From Condylostoma magnum (Eukaryota > Ciliophora > Heterotrichea > Heterotrichida > Condylostomatidae), in the NCBI GenBank assembly GCA_920105805.1, contig CAKKTI010000003.1, positions 141,848 to 205,847 of the forward strand: a stretch of 64,000 bases of DNA, written 5' to 3'. Shown here piece after piece: positions 61,628 to 64,000 of the stretch. Below the pieces are notes generated by a model that saw nothing but the letters and a program-made list of their open reading frames with translations, made no database searches and was not told the DNA's origin. The position numbers and the translations under genes are program-made. How positions within the stretch are numbered: position 1 is the stretch's first letter; each line of letters starts with the position of its first letter.

Positions 61628-64000
61628 ATGGATGATTAAGAAAATGAAGATGGATTGCAATAAGCTTTTTCCCACAATTCGTTTAAACTGGACTTAAAGA
61701 TTGATTAAATGATGAAAAAGGTGTAGCTTAGCATATTCGAAGTATAGTTAATGCTTCATTAGTATAATACGTATAAGAATTTAAAGTGAAGATAGAATTT
61801 TAAGTTTTTGGTATTGTAAATAATAATAAGTCTGCAAGTACTAAGCCTGAATTTTGTGGATAATGAGACTATGCATGATTGGGAGAAGTATCATACTTAT
61901 TTCGACTTTTTATCTCTTGTAAGACTTGACAGGCTTTTTGCAAAATAGGGGAATCTTTAAGCTTTTAATGTTTTATCATAAATTATGATTTTTATGTACT
62001 TTTTATCGCATTGTCTTGCTGTGGTGCTTAATAGCTATAAAATATAAATCAATTTTATATTGAAGCATATAATTATAATATTTGAAGTGGTTTTACTAGA
62101 AATATTTGGAATTTCCTTTTATACCATATTAGTTTCTGGAATATATTATTCAACAAGTTAAACTGATGAAATGATAGAGTATTATGAATTGGAAGCAAAC
62201 CTGTTTGAATCTAGTCATTTGTATATAAATTTTGTTCTATATCTTATGCTTTTGTTATAGAATTTACTATAAGCATCGATGAAGTATGAAATAAGACATA
62301 AACAAGCTTAGTCTAATAAAATATGTACTCCTTATAGTGATTTTATCACTCAATAAAAACTAGTAACGGCTTTTCTGCCAATTGCATTCATTACTCTAAA
62401 CAAAATTCACCATTTGTTCTTCAGCTTTGTATACCTACTGGTTTTTACTAGCTAATTGGTCAACTACTGAAATACTTTGCCAATTTTAAACAGAAATTAG
62501 AGCATTTGAATTTTTCTAAGATTGGTATTAAGTATAGGAATTTCCCTTTCATTTATCATAGCCAAGATAAACAATGATGCAAATACTTTAATTTTGCTAC
62601 TGTTAATAGCATTACCCCTAACACTAGTTTTGTCATCTCAAGTTTTCATCATACGATTAAAAAATTACTCTAAAACTAAAACAATATAAAAGCTATCTGG
62701 GAATTTATCAATGCAAGAAATTGAATTAAGTCTTAGGTAATATTTATAACAAAGTAGTAAGGATAACTACCACAAGGTCATACATATCTTTACTTGGCTA
62801 TTAAAATTTCCCAGATTAAGAACAATAAAGTATTTGAGCATATGAGAAGCTTATTATTGCCTAGACGTTCTAAAGTAGCCGAAATTAGCATAATTGAAAC
62901 TGTTTAAACAGTGCAAGTTGGACGGGAATTTAAGTGAGCACTTTAATGAGTACAGATGCCAATAATTAATAAATATACGATAAAATTCAGATGAAGGCTA
63001 TCAATTTATAACATGCTAAGTCAAATCTAAAAGGATTTTGAAAAAAGACTACAAGTTCTGTATATAATATTTCTACTTTCTAGAACACTTATAAGCACAC
63101 AAAATTTCTCAGTAACATATAGAAAACTAAATACGCAGCATTACACTAGGGTACAGAAAGCTACTTAAATTGTATTTAGAGCTTTATAGCAGCCATAGAG
63201 ATAGTGGTACTATAATTCAGTCATACAACTCCTTAGTATAACAAATTCTTATGCTAGACACAGATTTACTGATTAATCGGTAAAACAAAAACATTAAAAC
63301 CCTAAAACACTAGGTGACCTCTTTAAACTTAGATGATCCATTAGTAGGAATTGCAATTATCTCAGGTAATAATTCAAATTTTGGTAGAATTGAATATGCA
63401 AATAATCAACTACACGAAATCTGCGGTGAGCCTAATAACTGCTTAATTGGCCAGCATGTCAACGATATTATTCCTCATCCATATAATATAAATCACACTG
63501 AAAAGATGATTAATTTTATAACCAATTCAACTAGTCATGATATTCTACTGCCCCCAATTCTTTTCATTAAATCAGCTGATGATTTTCTTGTTGAATGTTA
63601 TATTGCAATCACTTTACTTGTTATAGAGGAAAAACTGTACTTTTTAGCTGCTTTTAAAAGAATATCATAGAATAGAGAAATCGCTGTTTTTGATAATTAA
63701 TGAAATATACTAGGCTATACTCAAAATTTTAGTGTATTGCTGAAATAAAAAAGCGTAAATCTAAAAGGGTCCAATTTAAAAGATCTAATAGGATAAAAGG
63801 TATTAAACAAATTATAACCGTTTAAGCCAATAAAATTGCATGTTTATTCATAGATGTATTGCTGTTGAACTTAAATTTACCTAAAAAATGAAAATGTGAA
63901 TTTATTCGCCTTATCCTGCAATGTTTAGTAAATAAGACAGTGAAAAAAGGAAAAATTTTAAGAGTAATCGGAAAATATTGATGAAGAAACTGATGAATTT
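61628..64000 (+). CDS. Polytopic membrane protein with PAS domain (3' end beyond window)
   Basis: At least 791 residues, running off the window. Hydrophobic helices fill about residues 50-360 (eight or so segments, e.g. FLVLQIIISLQVLSLNF; LRLVLSIGISLSFIIAKI). A helical cytosolic region of ~200 residues follows (NYHKVIHIFTWLLKFPRLRT). A PAS domain begins near 63320: GNNSNFGRIEYANNQLHEIC and GQHVNDIIPHPY. Membrane-PAS proteins of this layout are numerous in ciliates; ligand and signal are unknown. Starts only 8 bases after the kinase's TGA. Confidence 0.82.

Noticed and set aside
1-64000. Karyorelict-type code with TGA as the only stop
   Set aside because: OSCP, transporter, NAA25-like, PKA and coiled-coil genes end at TAG or TAA at family-consistent positions, and same-frame neighbours lack TGA between them.
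1-64000. tRNA, rRNA or telomere repeats
   Set aside because: No cloverleaf, rRNA core sequence or C/A-rich telomeric repeat was recognised by reading; a covariance search was not possible.

Overview
The window reads as macronuclear DNA of a ciliate, most likely a heterotrich close to Condylostoma. The standard code breaks almost every gene, but they become continuous when TAA and TAG are read as Gln and TGA as Trp. A protein kinase has Trp encoded by TGA at 61191-61193, and WD40 repeats alternate TGG and TGA at the same conserved Trp. All three codons also end genes: OSCP, a transporter and PKA end at TAG; a NAA25-like subunit, a kinesin and a coiled-coil protein end at TAA; the dynein heavy chain ends at TGA. 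Several same-strand neighbours share one reading frame with no TGA between them, so a TGA-only (karyorelict) code does not fit. All CDS coordinates below use this ambiguous code. Ends are the first plausible stop after the last conserved segment and may be off by some codons.

Layout. Positions 1-5052: 3' part of an axonemal outer-arm dynein heavy chain, then a membrane-anchored cyclic-nucleotide phosphodiesterase. Positions 5.3-23.6 kb: an accessory region with tandem and inverted WD40-repeat paralogs (intact at 6.8, 8.4, 9.7, 16.9 and 18.6 kb; broken at 5.3, 20.1 and 22.3 kb), a receptor-like membrane protein (12.1-15.5 kb) and remnants of other membrane proteins. Positions 24.1-42.7 kb: compact housekeeping genes, including two enoyl-CoA hydratase/isomerase family genes, a VWA protein, a P450 remnant, a FOP-like centrosomal protein, a cysteine-rich membrane protein, a TPR protein, NAA25-like and STE24 protease. 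Positions 42.9-48.3 kb: a second WD40 island with two genes and a truncated copy of the receptor gene. Positions 49.2-64 kb: a second compact set, with a disordered protein, a long coiled coil, PKA catalytic subunit, kinesin, sigma-type GST, ATP synthase OSCP, amino-acid transporter, zinc-finger protein, ESCRT-III VPS20/CHMP6, a UBA-containing kinase and a polytopic PAS-domain protein running off the end.

No spliceosomal intron was needed to keep any gene open. In the housekeeping blocks genes lie tens of bases apart, including divergent pairs with start codons 17 and 42 bases apart, so promoters and UTRs must be very short. Many starts follow an A-rich run (ataaaATG type). No tRNA, rRNA, telomere or CRISPR array was recognised.

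The most unusual content is the WD40 family: an N-terminal helical domain of about 150-200 residues followed by six or seven very similar WD blades. It occurs in many copies and several decay stages, like rapidly turning-over recognition gene families elsewhere. Its function is not known from this sequence.
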